64,000 nt of DNA from Lebetimonas natsushimae (GCF_002335445.1 NZ_BDME01000001.1:1-64000); one strand, 5' to 3'; positions 8,720 through 18,678 are shown, counted from the stretch's first letter. Notes: generated by a model not told the origin, from the letters alone. A program made the numbers and translations.

Positions 8720-8737
8720 TTCTAAAAAAGGGGCTCT

Positions 8738-9439
8738 ATGAGATATATTTTACTATTTTTTTTAATAATTTCAGTTAATGCAAAAACCCTAATCGCAATA
8801 TATGAGGCAAAATACGGAATTTTTGGAACAATTGCCACTGCAAAAGGAATTTTTGAGCGAAATGCAACAAATTATAAAATAGATACCACAGTAAAAACAA
8901 AAGGTTTAGCGGCTGCATTAACTAAACATATGGTTCAAAAATATACTAGTATTGGAATAATTAAAAACAATATGCTTATTCCGTTAAAATATATAACTTA
9001 TAGAAAAAAAGGAAATAAAGAATATAAAAGAATCTATTATTTTGACCACAAAAATAAAATTATCATAAGAAAAAAATATTTTAACAATAAATTTGACGGA
9101 AAAGAAAAATTTGACTATTACGCTCCGCAGGATGTTTTAAGCCTTTACTTTAACCTGCCACATCTATTAAAAAATAAAAAAACTTATACATTTTTTGCAC
9201 TCGGTGCTAGAAAAAGTGACGGAAGAGTTGACGTTAACTTTTGTAAAAAAAATATATTTAATGAAAAAGGAATCTGTATAAAAGGAAATTTATACAACAA
9301 AGTTTTTGCCGGAGACAGAGGGATAGTGTATTTACTAATTAATCCCAATAACTGGGTAACATTAAAAGGTATAGTAAAAAATGTATTAAAAATCGGGGAC
9401 TTAAAAGGAAAAATTATATACTTTAAACAAGTCCCTTAG
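8738..9439 (+). CDS. Exported DUF3108-type protein
   Basis: This 233-residue protein has a signal peptide (about residues 1-15) and a beta-rich, lysine-rich body. YGIFGTIATAKGIFE and the YYAPQDVLSLYFNLPHL segment match the DUF3108 pattern seen in Campylobacterota and other Proteobacteria. It is probably periplasmic. The function is unknown. Its 3' end overlaps the 3' end of accC by 17 bases in convergent orientation. Confidence 0.65.
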   Translation: MRYILLFFLIISVNAKTLIAIYEAKYGIFGTIATAKGIFERNATNYKIDTTVKTKGLAAALTKHMVQKYTSIGIIKNNMLIPLKYITYRKKGNKEYKRIYYFDHKNKIIIRKKYFNNKFDGKEKFDYYAPQDVLSLYFNLPHLLKNKKTYTFFALGARKSDGRVDVNFCKKNIFNEKGICIKGNLYNKVFAGDRGIVYLLINPNNWVTLKGIVKNVLKIGDLKGKIIYFKQVP

Positions 9440-10757
9440 TTTCTAAATATTTAGTATCATAATTATTGTTTAAAAAGTCTTCATTTTCAAGCATTTTTAA
9501 ATGAAACGGTATTGATGTTTTAATTCCGCTTATTTGAAATTCTTTTAGAGCTTCTTTCATAACTTCAATAGCTTCGTTTCTGTCTTTTCCGTAAGTTATA
9601 ACTTTTGCAATTAAACTGTCATAATACGGAGGAATAATATATCCAGAATAAATATGGGTATCAACCCTCACATCTTTTCCGCCCGGAATATAAAGTTTTT
9701 GAATTTTTCCAGGGGAAGGGATAAATTTTTCAGGATCTTCCGCCAATATTCTGCACTCAATCGCATGGCCTTTTAAGTTTATTTCATCTTGAGACGGAAT
9801 TTTATCCCCTTCTTCGACTCTTATCATCCACTCAACCAAATCAAGTCCGCTTACCATTTCACTTACGGGATGTTCAACCTGAAGTCTTGTATTCATTTCC
9901 ATAAAATAGAAATTTAAATTTTTATCTACCAAAAATTCAATAGTTCCCGCTGAATAATAACCAATTGCTTTTGCTGCCCTAACGGCAGTTTCATGAAGCT
10001 TTTTTCTTGTATTTTCATCTAAGATAACGGCAGGTGACTCTTCAATTAATTTTTGATGCCTTCTTTGAAGCGAACAGTCCCTTTCCCCCAAATGAATTAC
10101 ATTTCCGTGTTTATCCCCTAAGATTTGAACCTCAATGTGACGAGGTTTTTCAATATATTTTTCCATATAAATGGTTGGATCTCCAAAAGCGCTCTGGGCT
10201 TCTGAACTTGCAGCCAAAAATGCATTTTCAAGATAACTTTCATCCTCTACCACCCTCATTCCTCTTCCACCGCCGCCGCTTGCGGCTTTAAGTATTACAG
10301 GATAACCAATTTCACGTGCAACTTTTTTAGCCTCCTCCACATCTTTTATAGCACCCTCACTTCCGGGAATTACAGGTACCCCCGCTTTTTTCATAACTTC
10401 TTTAGCTTTTGACTTATCCGCCATAAGTTCCATTACTTCTAAACTTGGACCTATAAAACCTATATTATGCGCTTTACATATCTCCACGAATGTCTGATTT
10501 TCACTTAAAAATCCGTACCCAGGAAAAATTGCATCACATTCTGTCATTTCAGCTGCAGTCAAAATTGCCGGAATATTAAGATAACTTTCACTACTTTTTG
10601 CAGGTCCAACACAAACACCACCGTCTGCAAATTTCAAATAAATAGCATCTCTGTCGGCAGTAGAATATATACAAACCGCTTCTTTTTTTAATTTATGAAT
10701 GGCTCTGATTGCCCTAAGTGTAATTTCTCCCCTGTTAGCAATTAAAATTCTTTTCAT
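9423..10757 (-). CDS. accC: Acetyl-CoA carboxylase, biotin carboxylase subunit
   Basis: AccC carboxylates the biotin on AccB with ATP and bicarbonate, the first step of fatty acid synthesis. The 444-residue length is normal. The ATP-grasp glycine loop KAASGGGGRGMR and the EMNTRLQVEHPVSE motif are intact. The accC start overlaps the accB stop by 4 bases. accD lies apart near 14 kb, and accA is not in the window. Confidence 0.97.
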   Translation of the reverse strand: MKRILIANRGEITLRAIRAIHKLKKEAVCIYSTADRDAIYLKFADGGVCVGPAKSSESYLNIPAILTAAEMTECDAIFPGYGFLSENQTFVEICKAHNIGFIGPSLEVMELMADKSKAKEVMKKAGVPVIPGSEGAIKDVEEAKKVAREIGYPVILKAASGGGGRGMRVVEDESYLENAFLAASSEAQSAFGDPTIYMEKYIEKPRHIEVQILGDKHGNVIHLGERDCSLQRRHQKLIEESPAVILDENTRKKLHETAVRAAKAIGYYSAGTIEFLVDKNLNFYFMEMNTRLQVEHPVSEMVSGLDLVEWMIRVEEGDKIPSQDEINLKGHAIECRILAEDPEKFIPSPGKIQKLYIPGGKDVRVDTHIYSGYIIPPYYDSLIAKVITYGKDRNEAIEVMKEALKEFQISGIKTSIPFHLKMLENEDFLNNNYDTKYLETKGLV

Positions 10758-11197
10758 AATTTTTTAACCTTAAAAAGTGGAGTGTCAAATTCAACAGGCT
10801 GTCCGTCTTCTACTAAAATATCCAGTATCTCACAGTCAAATTCCGCTTCAAGTTCATTCATTATTTTCATTGCTTCAATAATACATAGGGTCTGCCCTTT
10901 TTTTACTTTATCCCCAACTTTTACATAAGGTGGTGAATCGGGACTAGGAGCCTGATAAAAAGTACCTACCATTGGAGAGGTGATAAGTTCCCCTTCCACT
11001 TCACATTCAGGTTTAGCTTCAACTTTTTGGACAGCTTTCGGTGCTTCAACAGGAACAGGAGTTTGAACTGCTGTAGCAGGTGCAGCTTTTGCAGATTTAT
11101 CTAAAAAAATTCTAAATTCTTCATTTTCAAATTCTAACACATTTGCCTTTGAATTATCAAAAATTTCAATTATCTTTTTTAAAGTTTTTACATCCAT
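10754..11197 (-). CDS. accB: Biotin carboxyl carrier protein
   Basis: AccB carries biotin between AccC and the AccA-AccD transferase. The 147-residue protein has the biotin motif EAMKIMNE with the acceptor Lys at 111. An Ala/Pro-rich linker at about residues 36-60 separates it from the N-terminal helix. It is the first gene of accB-accC, divergent from dcd; this neighbourhood is conserved in Campylobacter. An AAGGAG site precedes the start. Confidence 0.97.
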   Translation of the reverse strand: MDVKTLKKIIEIFDNSKANVLEFENEEFRIFLDKSAKAAPATAVQTPVPVEAPKAVQKVEAKPECEVEGELITSPMVGTFYQAPSPDSPPYVKVGDKVKKGQTLCIIEAMKIMNELEAEFDCEILDILVEDGQPVEFDTPLFKVKKL

Positions 11198-11242
11198 AAT
11201 ATATACTCCTTAATGCTTTTTAAAATGATAACATAAATTTGA

Positions 11243-11248
11243 TATAAT
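11243..11248 (+). promoter_or_regulatory. -10 element for dcd
   Basis: TATAAT in the context GATATAAT lies 26 bases before the dcd ATG, within the 76-base divergent region shared with accB. Confidence 0.5.
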
Positions 11249-11273
11249 TTTAAATATTCAATAAAGGATAATA

Positions 11274-11834
11274 ATGGGTGTAAAATCAGATAAATGGATA
11301 AGAACAATGGCCAAAGAATTTGGTATGATAACCCCATTTGAAGAAAAACAGGTCAGACAAAACACTATAAGTTACGGGGTAAGTTCCTACGGATACGATA
11401 TAAGGGTAAGTGATGAATTTATGGTATTTACCAATATAAATTCAACTATAGTAGACCCTAAAAATTTCGATGAAAAAAATGTTGTCAAAATTAAAGGAGA
11501 CTGTATAATTCCTCCAAATTCATTTGCCTTGTGCAGAAGTGTGGAATATTTTAAAATGCCAAGGGATGTGCTTGCTATTTGTGTAGGAAAATCCACATAC
11601 GCCAGATGCGGAATTATTGTAAATGTAACACCGATTGAACCTGAATGGGAGGGGCATATTACTATTGAAATAAGCAATACCACCCCTCTTCCCGCAAAAA
11701 TATATGCAAACGAAGGGATTGCCCAGCTTATATTTTTAAGTGCTGATGATGAAATGTGTGAAATTAGCTATGCGGACAAAAAAGGCAAATATCACGGACA
11801 GATAGGAATCACACTTCCTAAAGTGGACAGATAA
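11274..11834 (+). CDS. dcd: dCTP deaminase
   Basis: Dcd converts dCTP to dUTP, supplying dUMP for thymidylate synthase (ThyX is in this window). The 186-residue protein has [15 protein letters not shown] near the start, [12 protein letters not shown] in the core and the C-terminal [11 protein letters not shown]. It belongs to the dUTPase-like superfamily. It starts a long plus-strand operon that runs to ribE. Confidence 0.96.
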   Translation: MGVKSDKWIRTMAKEFGMITPFEEKQVRQNTISYGVSSYGYDIRVSDEFMVFTNINSTIVDPKNFDEKNVVKIKGDCIIPPNSFALCRSVEYFKMPRDVLAICVGKSTYARCGIIVNVTPIEPEWEGHITIEISNTTPLPAKIYANEGIAQLIFLSADDEMCEISYADKKGKYHGQIGITLPKVDR

Positions 11835-11835
11835 A

Positions 11836-12546
11836 ATGGGAAATAAAAAAGAAATGAAATTATGTATAGCCCTTGACTTGCCAAACAAAAAAGAAAATTT
11901 AAAATTAGCTGAAAAAATCAGTGAAAATGCAAATGATATATGGTTAAAGGTCGGATTTAGAAGTTATATAAGGGACGGAAACGAATTTTTAAAAGAATTA
12001 AAAAACCTCGGATTTAATATATTTTTAGACTTAAAATTGTATGATATCCCAAACACCATGGCTGATGCGGCAGAGGAGATTGCAAAACATGAAATTGATA
12101 TGTTTAATGTACATGCAAGTGCTGGTGAAAGAGCAATGAAAGAAGTAATGAAAAGAATTTCAAAATTTAAAAAAAGACCGTTAGTTTTAGCAGTAACAGC
12201 CTTAACCAGTTTTTCAAATGATGAATTTAAAAAAATTTATAATGACGATATTGAAAACAAAGCGAAAGAATTTGCTGAAATGGCTTTTAATGCCGGCCTT
12301 GACGGAGTGGTCTGTTCAGCATATGAAAGTAAAATGATAAAAGAAATCACAGATAAAAACTTTTTAACCCTGACTCCTGGCATAAGACCTTTTGGAGAAA
12401 ATGCGGGAGACCAAAAAAGGGTGGCAGACATAGATTTTGCTAAAGAAAATTTAGTTGATTTCATAGTTGTTGGAAGACCGGTTTATAAAGATAAAAATCC
12501 AAAAGAAAAAGTAGAAAAAATTTTAGAAAAACTCAAGGAGATTTAA
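11836..12546 (+). CDS. pyrF: Orotidine 5'-phosphate decarboxylase
   Basis: PyrF makes UMP from OMP. The 236-residue protein has the catalytic [10 protein letters not shown] motif near residue 62 and the phosphate-binding [16 protein letters not shown] region near the C-terminus. It starts one base after dcd ends. In other Campylobacterota pyrF often follows nusB; here it is placed with dcd instead. Confidence 0.96.
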   Translation: MGNKKEMKLCIALDLPNKKENLKLAEKISENANDIWLKVGFRSYIRDGNEFLKELKNLGFNIFLDLKLYDIPNTMADAAEEIAKHEIDMFNVHASAGERAMKEVMKRISKFKKRPLVLAVTALTSFSNDEFKKIYNDDIENKAKEFAEMAFNAGLDGVVCSAYESKMIKEITDKNFLTLTPGIRPFGENAGDQKRVADIDFAKENLVDFIVVGRPVYKDKNPKEKVEKILEKLKEI

Positions 12547-13283
12547 TGAAAAAACTGTTTTTAAGTTTAGGTATAGTTATCAGTCTATTTGCAAGTGATA
12601 AATTACTATCGCAAAATGAATTAAACAATGTATTAAAATCAAGTATTCTTTATCCAAGATTATCACAAGATATTAAAAAAGGCATTATAAAGGTCAGAGG
12701 TGTTAAAAAAAACGGATTTTACATAATTAATATTCAGACTAAAAGAGGGGCCGGAAATATATATATAACAGCGGACAAAAAATATACAATAATCGGAAGA
12801 ATAATAAATAATAAAAACGGCAACACATTACAAGGTAATTTTCCGGTAAATAAAAAAATAGTTACCGAAGGTGTATCATTTACTTTTGGAAAAGGAAAAA
12901 AAGATTTATACGTTGTAACAGACCCAGAGTGTCCGTTCTGCAGAATGATGGAGAAAAAAACAAAAGATAACCTGTCAAAAAATTACAGAGTTCATGTGAT
13001 TTTATTTCCACTTCCTTTTCATAAAGATGCAAAAAATATGAGCTGCTATATTTTAGCCGGTAAAACAGATAAAGAAAAAGCTAAAAGATTTAAAGAAACT
13101 CTACTTGGCGGAAATGAGTGGAAAAATTACAAACCAAGCAAAATTGAACTTCAAAAATGTATGCAAGCACTTGAAAAATCAAAAAAAGCGGCAAATGAAC
13201 TTCAGGCAAGAGGAACTCCAAGTGTATATGATAAAAATTTCAATTCAGTTGAATGGCCAAGTTTAATTAAGGATAAAAAATGA
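12546..13283 (+). CDS. DsbC/DsbG-like periplasmic thiol-disulfide protein
   Basis: This 245-residue protein has a signal peptide (about residues 1-16) and a thioredoxin fold with the redox motif CPFC at residues 129-132. The cis-Pro segment GTPSVYD lies near the end. The region before the fold resembles the short dimerisation domain of DsbC, so a disulfide isomerase role is likely. A strong AAGGAGATTTA site precedes the ATG, which overlaps the pyrF stop by one base. Confidence 0.85.
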   Translation: MKKLFLSLGIVISLFASDKLLSQNELNNVLKSSILYPRLSQDIKKGIIKVRGVKKNGFYIINIQTKRGAGNIYITADKKYTIIGRIINNKNGNTLQGNFPVNKKIVTEGVSFTFGKGKKDLYVVTDPECPFCRMMEKKTKDNLSKNYRVHVILFPLPFHKDAKNMSCYILAGKTDKEKAKRFKETLLGGNEWKNYKPSKIELQKCMQALEKSKKAANELQARGTPSVYDKNFNSVEWPSLIKDKK

Positions 13284-13969
13284 GTTTTATTGACGCCACT
13301 CTTTGTGCAAGCTTAAAAATAATCAGGGCACTTCATGAAGAAGAGAATATTTTCGAAGAAAAAGGTATAGGATTCGGGGGAGACAGAAGTTTAAAAATAG
13401 ATTTATTGGCAGAAGAGTTTTTTATAAAGGCATTAAGCCATTATGGCAATATTTTTTCAGAAGAGAGAGGTTTTATAGATAACGGCAAAAATAAAAAAAT
13501 AATAATTGATCCAATTGATGGAAGTTATAACGTATCAAACCATATTCCTTATTTTGGATGCAGCGTTTATCTGGAAAATGAAGCGGCGGTGGTGGTAAAT
13601 TTAAGCAACGGGGATTATTTTGTAAAAGATAAAAACGGCAAAAGATTTGAAAATCTTTTTAGAAAACCGTTTCAATCAAATTATCGTCACGATGTTATTC
13701 TTTTTGAAAAAGCATATAAAAATCCTGATATTGTTGCAAAACTTAACAAACATAACTTAAAATTCAGAGCACCTGGGGCACTTAGTTTATCTTTATGTTA
13801 TGGAGAATTTTCAAAAGCAGTGATTTACAAAGGTGAAATAAGAGAATTTGATATAGCGGCGGCAAGATTTTATAATAGTGAGTGTTTCTGGTATTTTGAA
13901 AATGATTTAATCTTAATGGCTCCAAAGAAAAAAGATTTAGAAGAAGTTCTTTCAATTATAAAGGAATAA
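13280..13969 (+). CDS. Inositol monophosphatase family protein
   Basis: The 229-residue protein carries the metal-binding motif IIDPIDGSYN and a preceding SEERG Glu, as in IMPase-type phosphatases, and FDIAAA near the end for the third metal ligand. It may act on inositol phosphate, PAP or fructose bisphosphate; the substrate is not decidable. An IMPase gene next to accD is conserved in Campylobacter. Its ATG overlaps the previous stop. Confidence 0.86.
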   Translation: MSFIDATLCASLKIIRALHEEENIFEEKGIGFGGDRSLKIDLLAEEFFIKALSHYGNIFSEERGFIDNGKNKKIIIDPIDGSYNVSNHIPYFGCSVYLENEAAVVVNLSNGDYFVKDKNGKRFENLFRKPFQSNYRHDVILFEKAYKNPDIVAKLNKHNLKFRAPGALSLSLCYGEFSKAVIYKGEIREFDIAAARFYNSECFWYFENDLILMAPKKKDLEEVLSIIKE

Positions 13970-13971
13970 AA

Positions 13972-14817
13972 ATGGGATTTAGTAATTTTTTGAAAAAATT
14001 TAAAAAACCTCATCCAAAAAAAGATGAAAGCAGCAACTGGATAAAATGCCCTGCATGCGGAGCTATCAGTTTTTATAAAGAAGTTCAAAAGCAGAACAAT
14101 ACCTGTCCAAAATGCGGATATCACTTTAGAATGAGCGCAATTGATAGAATCAATCTGCTCGCAGATGAGGGCACTTTTGTTGAATATGACAAAAATTTAA
14201 AACCAAACGACCCGCTTAATTTTGTAGATAAAAAAAGTTATAAAAAAAGAATAGAAGAAAACAGTAAAAAAACAGGCAATTATTCTTCCGTTATAAGCGG
14301 AGAATGCACGATAAATTCCATATTAGCACAGCTTGTTGTTTTTGATTTTAATTTTATGGGAGGAAGTCTTGGAAGCGTTGAGGGAGAAAAGATAGTAAGA
14401 GCAGTAAAAAGAGCAATTGAAAAAAAATGCGGCCTTGTAATCGTATCAACCAGCGGCGGGGCAAGAATGCAGGAGAGCACTTTTTCACTTATGCAGATGG
14501 CAAAAACTTCAGCAGCATTAGCCAGCTTAGCGGAGCACAAATTACCTTATATTTCAGTTTTAACAGACCCGACTTTTGGAGGGGTCAGCGCTTCATTTGC
14601 ATTTTTAGGGGATTTTATTATTGCAGAACCGGGAGCAATGATTGGATTTGCCGGACCTAGGGTCATTAAACAAACTATTGGGGAAGATTTACCTGAAGGC
14701 TTTCAAAGAGCTGAATTCTTATTAGAACACGGTCTTATTGATATGGTAATTAAAAGAAACGAACTTAAAAAAACTATCGGAGATTTATTAAAATATACCC
14801 TAAAGAGCGCTTCTTGA
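13972..14817 (+). CDS. accD: Acetyl-CoA carboxylase, carboxyltransferase beta subunit
   Basis: AccD with AccA transfers the carboxyl group from biotin to acetyl-CoA. The N-terminal zinc ribbon uses C26, C29, C45 and C48, and the crotonase-like core holds STSGGARMQES and PTFGGVSASFA. The 281-residue length is usual. It starts 2 bases after the IMPase gene. Confidence 0.97.
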   Translation: MGFSNFLKKFKKPHPKKDESSNWIKCPACGAISFYKEVQKQNNTCPKCGYHFRMSAIDRINLLADEGTFVEYDKNLKPNDPLNFVDKKSYKKRIEENSKKTGNYSSVISGECTINSILAQLVVFDFNFMGGSLGSVEGEKIVRAVKRAIEKKCGLVIVSTSGGARMQESTFSLMQMAKTSAALASLAEHKLPYISVLTDPTFGGVSASFAFLGDFIIAEPGAMIGFAGPRVIKQTIGEDLPEGFQRAEFLLEHGLIDMVIKRNELKKTIGDLLKYTLKSAS

Positions 14818-15521
14818 TTTATGCGCTTCTCGATTGGGACTGCTTACAAAAATACAATATCTCCATTAAGGATTTCTGTAAAAGTGCCAAAGGATTAAAA
14901 GCAAAATATCTCCAATACAGGGATAAAAATTCTTCACTTGAAAAAAAGCTGCAAAGAATTAAAGAAATAAGAAAATACTGGAAAAAAACGTTAATAGTAA
15001 ATGACACAATTGAGCTTTTAGCTTTTGCAGACGGTATTCATATAGGACAGGAAGACCTTGAAAATTTATGTAAAAAATTTCAACTATCTAAAAAAGAAGT
15101 TATTGAAAATCTTAAAAACGGAAAACTATTACAATGGAAAATGGATAATGTAAAATGTAAAATTGATAGTAAAAAATTAAAAATGAAAAATGATTCTCCA
15201 TTCTCCATTCTCCATTCTCCATTTATAGTAGGTCTTTCCACCCATAACAGAGAAGAGATACTTGAAGCTAATAAACTTCCGCTTGATTATATAGGGCTTG
15301 GGGCTTACAGACCAACTCAGACAAAAGATACCTCAAATATTTTAGGAAAAAAAATTATTAATCTTATAAAATATTCTTATCATCATGTAGCTGTTATAGG
15401 AGGAGTTAAAATTTATGATAAAATTCCGGCTATAAAAGTTATAGGAAGTGATATATGCAGATTAACGTCTATTCAATCGAAAAAAAAGAAGATTTTAAAA
15501 AAGAAATTGAAGAATTTATAA
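14814..15521 (+). CDS. ThiE-like thiamine phosphate synthase / TenI relative
   Basis: This 235-residue TIM barrel resembles ThiE: QYRDKN, the diphosphate-binding [20 protein letters not shown] and the late VIGGV. ThiE joins the pyrimidine and thiazole parts of thiamine, but some relatives lack that activity. The start is TTG, sharing TTGA with the accD stop. A 30-residue insert (QWKMDN to HSPF) between GKLL and IVGLSTHN is encoded by a dispersed repeat. Its 3' end overlaps rlmH by 67 bases. Confidence 0.75.
   Translation: MIYALLDWDCLQKYNISIKDFCKSAKGLKAKYLQYRDKNSSLEKKLQRIKEIRKYWKKTLIVNDTIELLAFADGIHIGQEDLENLCKKFQLSKKEVIENLKNGKLLQWKMDNVKCKIDSKKLKMKNDSPFSILHSPFIVGLSTHNREEILEANKLPLDYIGLGAYRPTQTKDTSNILGKKIINLIKYSYHHVAVIGGVKIYDKIPAIKVIGSDICRLTSIQSKKKKILKKKLKNL
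15133..15223 (+). repeat. Dispersed AATGGA-unit element, copy 2 with inverted ends (in-frame in thiE-like gene)
   Basis: The element starts with AATGGAAAATGGATAATG and ends with four CATTCTC-type units, which are the same unit in reverse complement. It therefore has inverted termini and could fold into a hairpin. It is 91 bases long and its reading frame stays open. Confidence 0.75.
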
Positions 15522-15886
15522 AAAAATCTCGTCCATTTGCAGATGTTAAAAATATAACTCTTTATTCTAAAAATCTTTCTAAAACAAATAGTCCACAAAA
15601 AGAGTATTCAAATATTTTTGAAAAATATACAAAAGACGGTTTTAATATTATATTAACTCCCGATGGAAAACTTATGGATTCCACAGAATTTTCAAAACTA
15701 TTTGAATACCCAAAAATTAATTTTTTCATAGGAGGTGCATGGGGGTTTGATGAAGACTTCAAAAAAAAAGGGATTAATATTTCATTAACACCTTTAACAC
15801 TCAGCCATAAAATAGCAAAAATAGTTTTATTCGAGCAAATTTACAGAGCTCTTACTATAAAAAATAACCATCCATATCATAAATAA
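15455..15886 (+). CDS. rlmH: 23S rRNA pseudouridine-1915 N3-methyltransferase
   Basis: RlmH is a SPOUT methyltransferase acting on helix 69 of 23S rRNA in the assembled ribosome. The 143-residue protein has [14 protein letters not shown]-like [24 protein letters not shown] and the diagnostic C-terminal HPYHK. Translation starts inside the ThiE-like gene, with AGGA before the ATG. rlmH next to dksA is conserved in Campylobacter. Confidence 0.95.
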   Translation: MQINVYSIEKKEDFKKEIEEFIKKSRPFADVKNITLYSKNLSKTNSPQKEYSNIFEKYTKDGFNIILTPDGKLMDSTEFSKLFEYPKINFFIGGAWGFDEDFKKKGINISLTPLTLSHKIAKIVLFEQIYRALTIKNNHPYHK

Positions 15887-15895
15887 GGAGAAAGA

Positions 15896-16258
15896 ATGAC
15901 TATGAACAACTATCATATTTTTAAAGAAAAACTTCTTGAGAGAAAAAATGAAATCATTAAAATATTAAATGATTTGACAAATGAAATAAAAGAACTGACA
16001 TGCAGCGAAGTATGTGATGAAGGTGATGAAGCTATGAGTGCAATGGACAGTGGAAGAAAACAGCAAATTTATATTACCTTAAAAAATGAGCTTGAAGAAA
16101 TCGATATAGCTCTTAAAAAAATAGACGAAGGAACTTATGGAATTTGCGAAATGTGTGAAGAACCTATTAATAAAGATAGACTTTTAGTAAAACCATATGC
16201 AAAATATTGTATAATTTGTAGGGAAATCATAGAAAAAGAAGGAAAAAACAAAAAATGA
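15896..16258 (+). CDS. dksA: DksA/TraR-family zinc finger regulator
   Basis: DksA-type proteins bind in the RNA polymerase secondary channel and help ppGpp adjust transcription. This 120-residue protein has an N-terminal coiled coil (about residues 1-75), the tip motif DEAMSAMDSG, and a C4 zinc finger at C84, C87, C105 and C108. A strong AAGGAG precedes the ATG. Confidence 0.9.
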   Translation: MTMNNYHIFKEKLLERKNEIIKILNDLTNEIKELTCSEVCDEGDEAMSAMDSGRKQQIYITLKNELEEIDIALKKIDEGTYGICEMCEEPINKDRLLVKPYAKYCIICREIIEKEGKNKK

Positions 16259-17175
16259 AGAAATATTCTATTTTCAGTATTATTTTTATAGCTTTAATAG
16301 CGCTTTTTGTTTATATGGAAGATAATTCAACCACAACATTCAGCATTTTTGGAATTAATCTATCAATTCCAAATGCTGTATGGGTAGCGATATTTTTAGG
16401 ATTATTTTACATTTTATCCATTCTATTTTTTGTTTTTATCCATTTACAAAACTTTTTTTATAAAAAGAATATCCAAAAAGATATAGAAATTATGATTAAT
16501 AATATTAAAAATGCAGTCCTTTATAAAAACAATATAAAAGATGTAAAAATCCTCAAATATTGCAACAATTTTGTAAAAAACATAAAAGGTTTGGAAATTG
16601 AACCAAATCCCACTGAAAAATTTGAATTCTTTGAAGACATTAAAAAACTTAAAAATGGAGAAACTATAGAAATCAGCAAATATAAACTTGATGAAAACAA
16701 TCCATGGTTTATTTTAAATGTAAAAAACAGAATCAAAAATGATGAAAAATACGCTAAAGAAGTATTAAAAAGATTTAAAAATGAAGAACTAAAAAGAGAG
16801 GCTTTTTGTATTTTTGCTAAAACAGCCCCGATTTCAGAAATTTTAAAATATGACTATCCAATCACAAAAGATATCATTTTAGCCCATATCAAAGATGAAG
16901 ACTTAAAAAAATTAATAGAAAAAGTAAAACTTGATAAATTTGAAGAAATAGAAATTGCAAAAGCGATTTACGCCACCAGAACGCCTGATGAAGAATTAGA
17001 TTTAACTGCTCCTCTTCCTTATGCAAATGCATATCTCGCTTTAAAATACGAACACATAGAAAAAGCAAAAAAAATTATAGAAGAACATTCTCTTAAACTT
17101 TTTGAATACTTGATAAAACTCAAAGAATGCGGTCTTAAAGTTGAGGTAGATGAATATCTTAACGCAATCACCTAA
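16255..17175 (+). CDS. LapA-like membrane protein
   Basis: This 306-residue protein has two N-terminal membrane helices (about residues 4-20 and 38-64) separated by a short beta-like stretch, as in LapA/DUF1049 proteins. A long lysine- and glutamate-rich cytoplasmic helical part follows. The function is unknown; LapA-type proteins are tied to envelope and lipopolysaccharide regulation. It overlaps dksA by 4 bases (ATGA) and dusB by 26 bases. Confidence 0.55.
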   Translation: MKKYSIFSIIFIALIALFVYMEDNSTTTFSIFGINLSIPNAVWVAIFLGLFYILSILFFVFIHLQNFFYKKNIQKDIEIMINNIKNAVLYKNNIKDVKILKYCNNFVKNIKGLEIEPNPTEKFEFFEDIKKLKNGETIEISKYKLDENNPWFILNVKNRIKNDEKYAKEVLKRFKNEELKREAFCIFAKTAPISEILKYDYPITKDIILAHIKDEDLKKLIEKVKLDKFEEIEIAKAIYATRTPDEELDLTAPLPYANAYLALKYEHIEKAKKIIEEHSLKLFEYLIKLKECGLKVEVDEYLNAIT

Positions 17176-18076
17176 ATTTTTTTTAGCCCCTCTTGCCGGT
17201 TACACAGACTTACCTTTCAGAAGCGTTGTGAAAAAATTCGGATGCGATTTAACCTTTTCAGAAATGATAAATGTAAATGCCATTGCATATAATAATCAAA
17301 AAACAAAAAAAATGATGCAAAAATCACCGCTTGAAAAACCGTATTTTATCCAGTTAGCGGCAAACAACACTGAAAATGCAATAAAAGCGGTTGAAATGAT
17401 AAATGAAAATGATGAAATTGACGGAATTGACATTAATCTTGGATGTCCTGTAAACAAAGCCAGGAGAAGCGGATTTGGAGGAGTTTTACTTAAAGATGAA
17501 AACAAAGAATTATTAAAAGACATAGTTTCAGCCATTGTAAAAACATCAAAAAAACCTGTAAGTGCAAAAATACGTCTGGGATTTGATGAAATAGTGGCCA
17601 TTGAGAGAGCCAAAATGTTGGAAGATTTAGGAATTGAATTTTTAACAGTTCACGGCAGAACAGTTAAACAGATGTATAAAGGCGAAGCAAACTATGAGGA
17701 AATAAAAAAAGTAGTGGAGGCTGTAAATGTTCCGGTAATTGCAAACGGGGATATTACAGATTATCAAAAAGCAAAATACGTGTTAGATTATACAGGTGCC
17801 GCAGGAGTCGCAATAGGAAGGGGTGCGGTAGGAAAACCCTGGATTTTTCTTGAAATGAAACAAAAAGGTGAAATTACAAAAGGACAAAAAAAAGAAGTTA
17901 TACTTGAACATCTAAAACAGATGCACAATTTTTATGGAGATTACGGAGTAATTTTATTTAGAAAACATGCTCATGCCTATTCAAAAGGAATAGAAAAAGC
18001 CAGCGAATTTAGAAGTAAAATGAACAGTGTTACGGATTTTAATGAAGCAATTAAGCTTATTGAGGAGTATTTTTAA
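17150..18076 (+). CDS. dusB: tRNA-dihydrouridine synthase
   Basis: Dus enzymes reduce uridines in the tRNA D-loop with FMN and NADPH. PLAGYTDLPFR opens the barrel, NLGCPVNKARRSGFGG holds the catalytic C99, and HGRTVKQMYKGEAN binds FMN phosphate. The 308-residue size fits the DusB group, though the exact uridine target is uncertain. It starts inside the preceding gene and overlaps ribE by one base. Confidence 0.93.
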   Translation: MNILTQSPKFFLAPLAGYTDLPFRSVVKKFGCDLTFSEMINVNAIAYNNQKTKKMMQKSPLEKPYFIQLAANNTENAIKAVEMINENDEIDGIDINLGCPVNKARRSGFGGVLLKDENKELLKDIVSAIVKTSKKPVSAKIRLGFDEIVAIERAKMLEDLGIEFLTVHGRTVKQMYKGEANYEEIKKVVEAVNVPVIANGDITDYQKAKYVLDYTGAAGVAIGRGAVGKPWIFLEMKQKGEITKGQKKEVILEHLKQMHNFYGDYGVILFRKHAHAYSKGIEKASEFRSKMNSVTDFNEAIKLIEEYF

Positions 18077-18678
18077 TGTTTAACGGACTGATACGAGAAA
18101 TTGGAAAAATAAAAAGCAACAGTCACAATAAATTAAGAATCATTTCAAAACTTACACCTCAAATTGGAGATTCAATAGCTGTAAACGGTGCGTGCCTGAC
18201 TGTCACTAAAATTTTTCCCGACGGATTTGAAGTGGAGCTCTCACCTGAAACCCAAAAAAAAGTTGCAATTGAAAATTATCAAAGCGGTAAAAAAGTACAT
18301 TTGGAAGAAGCCCTTCGTTTCGGAGACAAAATAGACGGACATTTAATTCAGGGACATATTGATGCCATTGGGGAAATACTTGAAATTAAAAAAAACAGAA
18401 ATTCGTATGACATTGTTATAAAAACAGATCCCAAAATTATGAAATATATTGCCGAAAAAGGATCTATTGCAATAGACGGAGTAAGTTTAACAGTAAATGA
18501 TGTTTTTTCTGACAGATTCAGACTTACCATTATCCCCCACACCTTCGAAAACACCCTCTTTAAAGAATATAAAATCCACCAAAAAGTGAATATAGAAACA
18601 GATTTGTTTGCCAGATATATATACAATATGTTAAAAAAAGATAAAAACAGTTTTGATGAAATTTTAGCCTGGTGGTAA
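18076..18678 (+). CDS. ribE: Riboflavin synthase alpha subunit
   Basis: RibE dismutates two lumazine molecules to riboflavin; lumazine synthase (ribH) is at 38 kb. The 200-residue protein consists of two similar barrel repeats, each with a SxxVNGxxLTV-like motif: GDSIAVNGACLTV and KGSIAIDGVSLTV. GHLIQGHIDAIG is also conserved. It ends the operon that begins with dcd. No flavin riboswitch is seen nearby. Confidence 0.96.
   Translation: MFNGLIREIGKIKSNSHNKLRIISKLTPQIGDSIAVNGACLTVTKIFPDGFEVELSPETQKKVAIENYQSGKKVHLEEALRFGDKIDGHLIQGHIDAIGEILEIKKNRNSYDIVIKTDPKIMKYIAEKGSIAIDGVSLTVNDVFSDRFRLTIIPHTFENTLFKEYKIHQKVNIETDLFARYIYNMLKKDKNSFDEILAWW

Noticed and set aside
10300-10318. parS-like TTTCACGTGCAAC in accC
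   Set aside because: The palindrome is broken in the right arm, and the match falls well short of the two sites near 46 kb.
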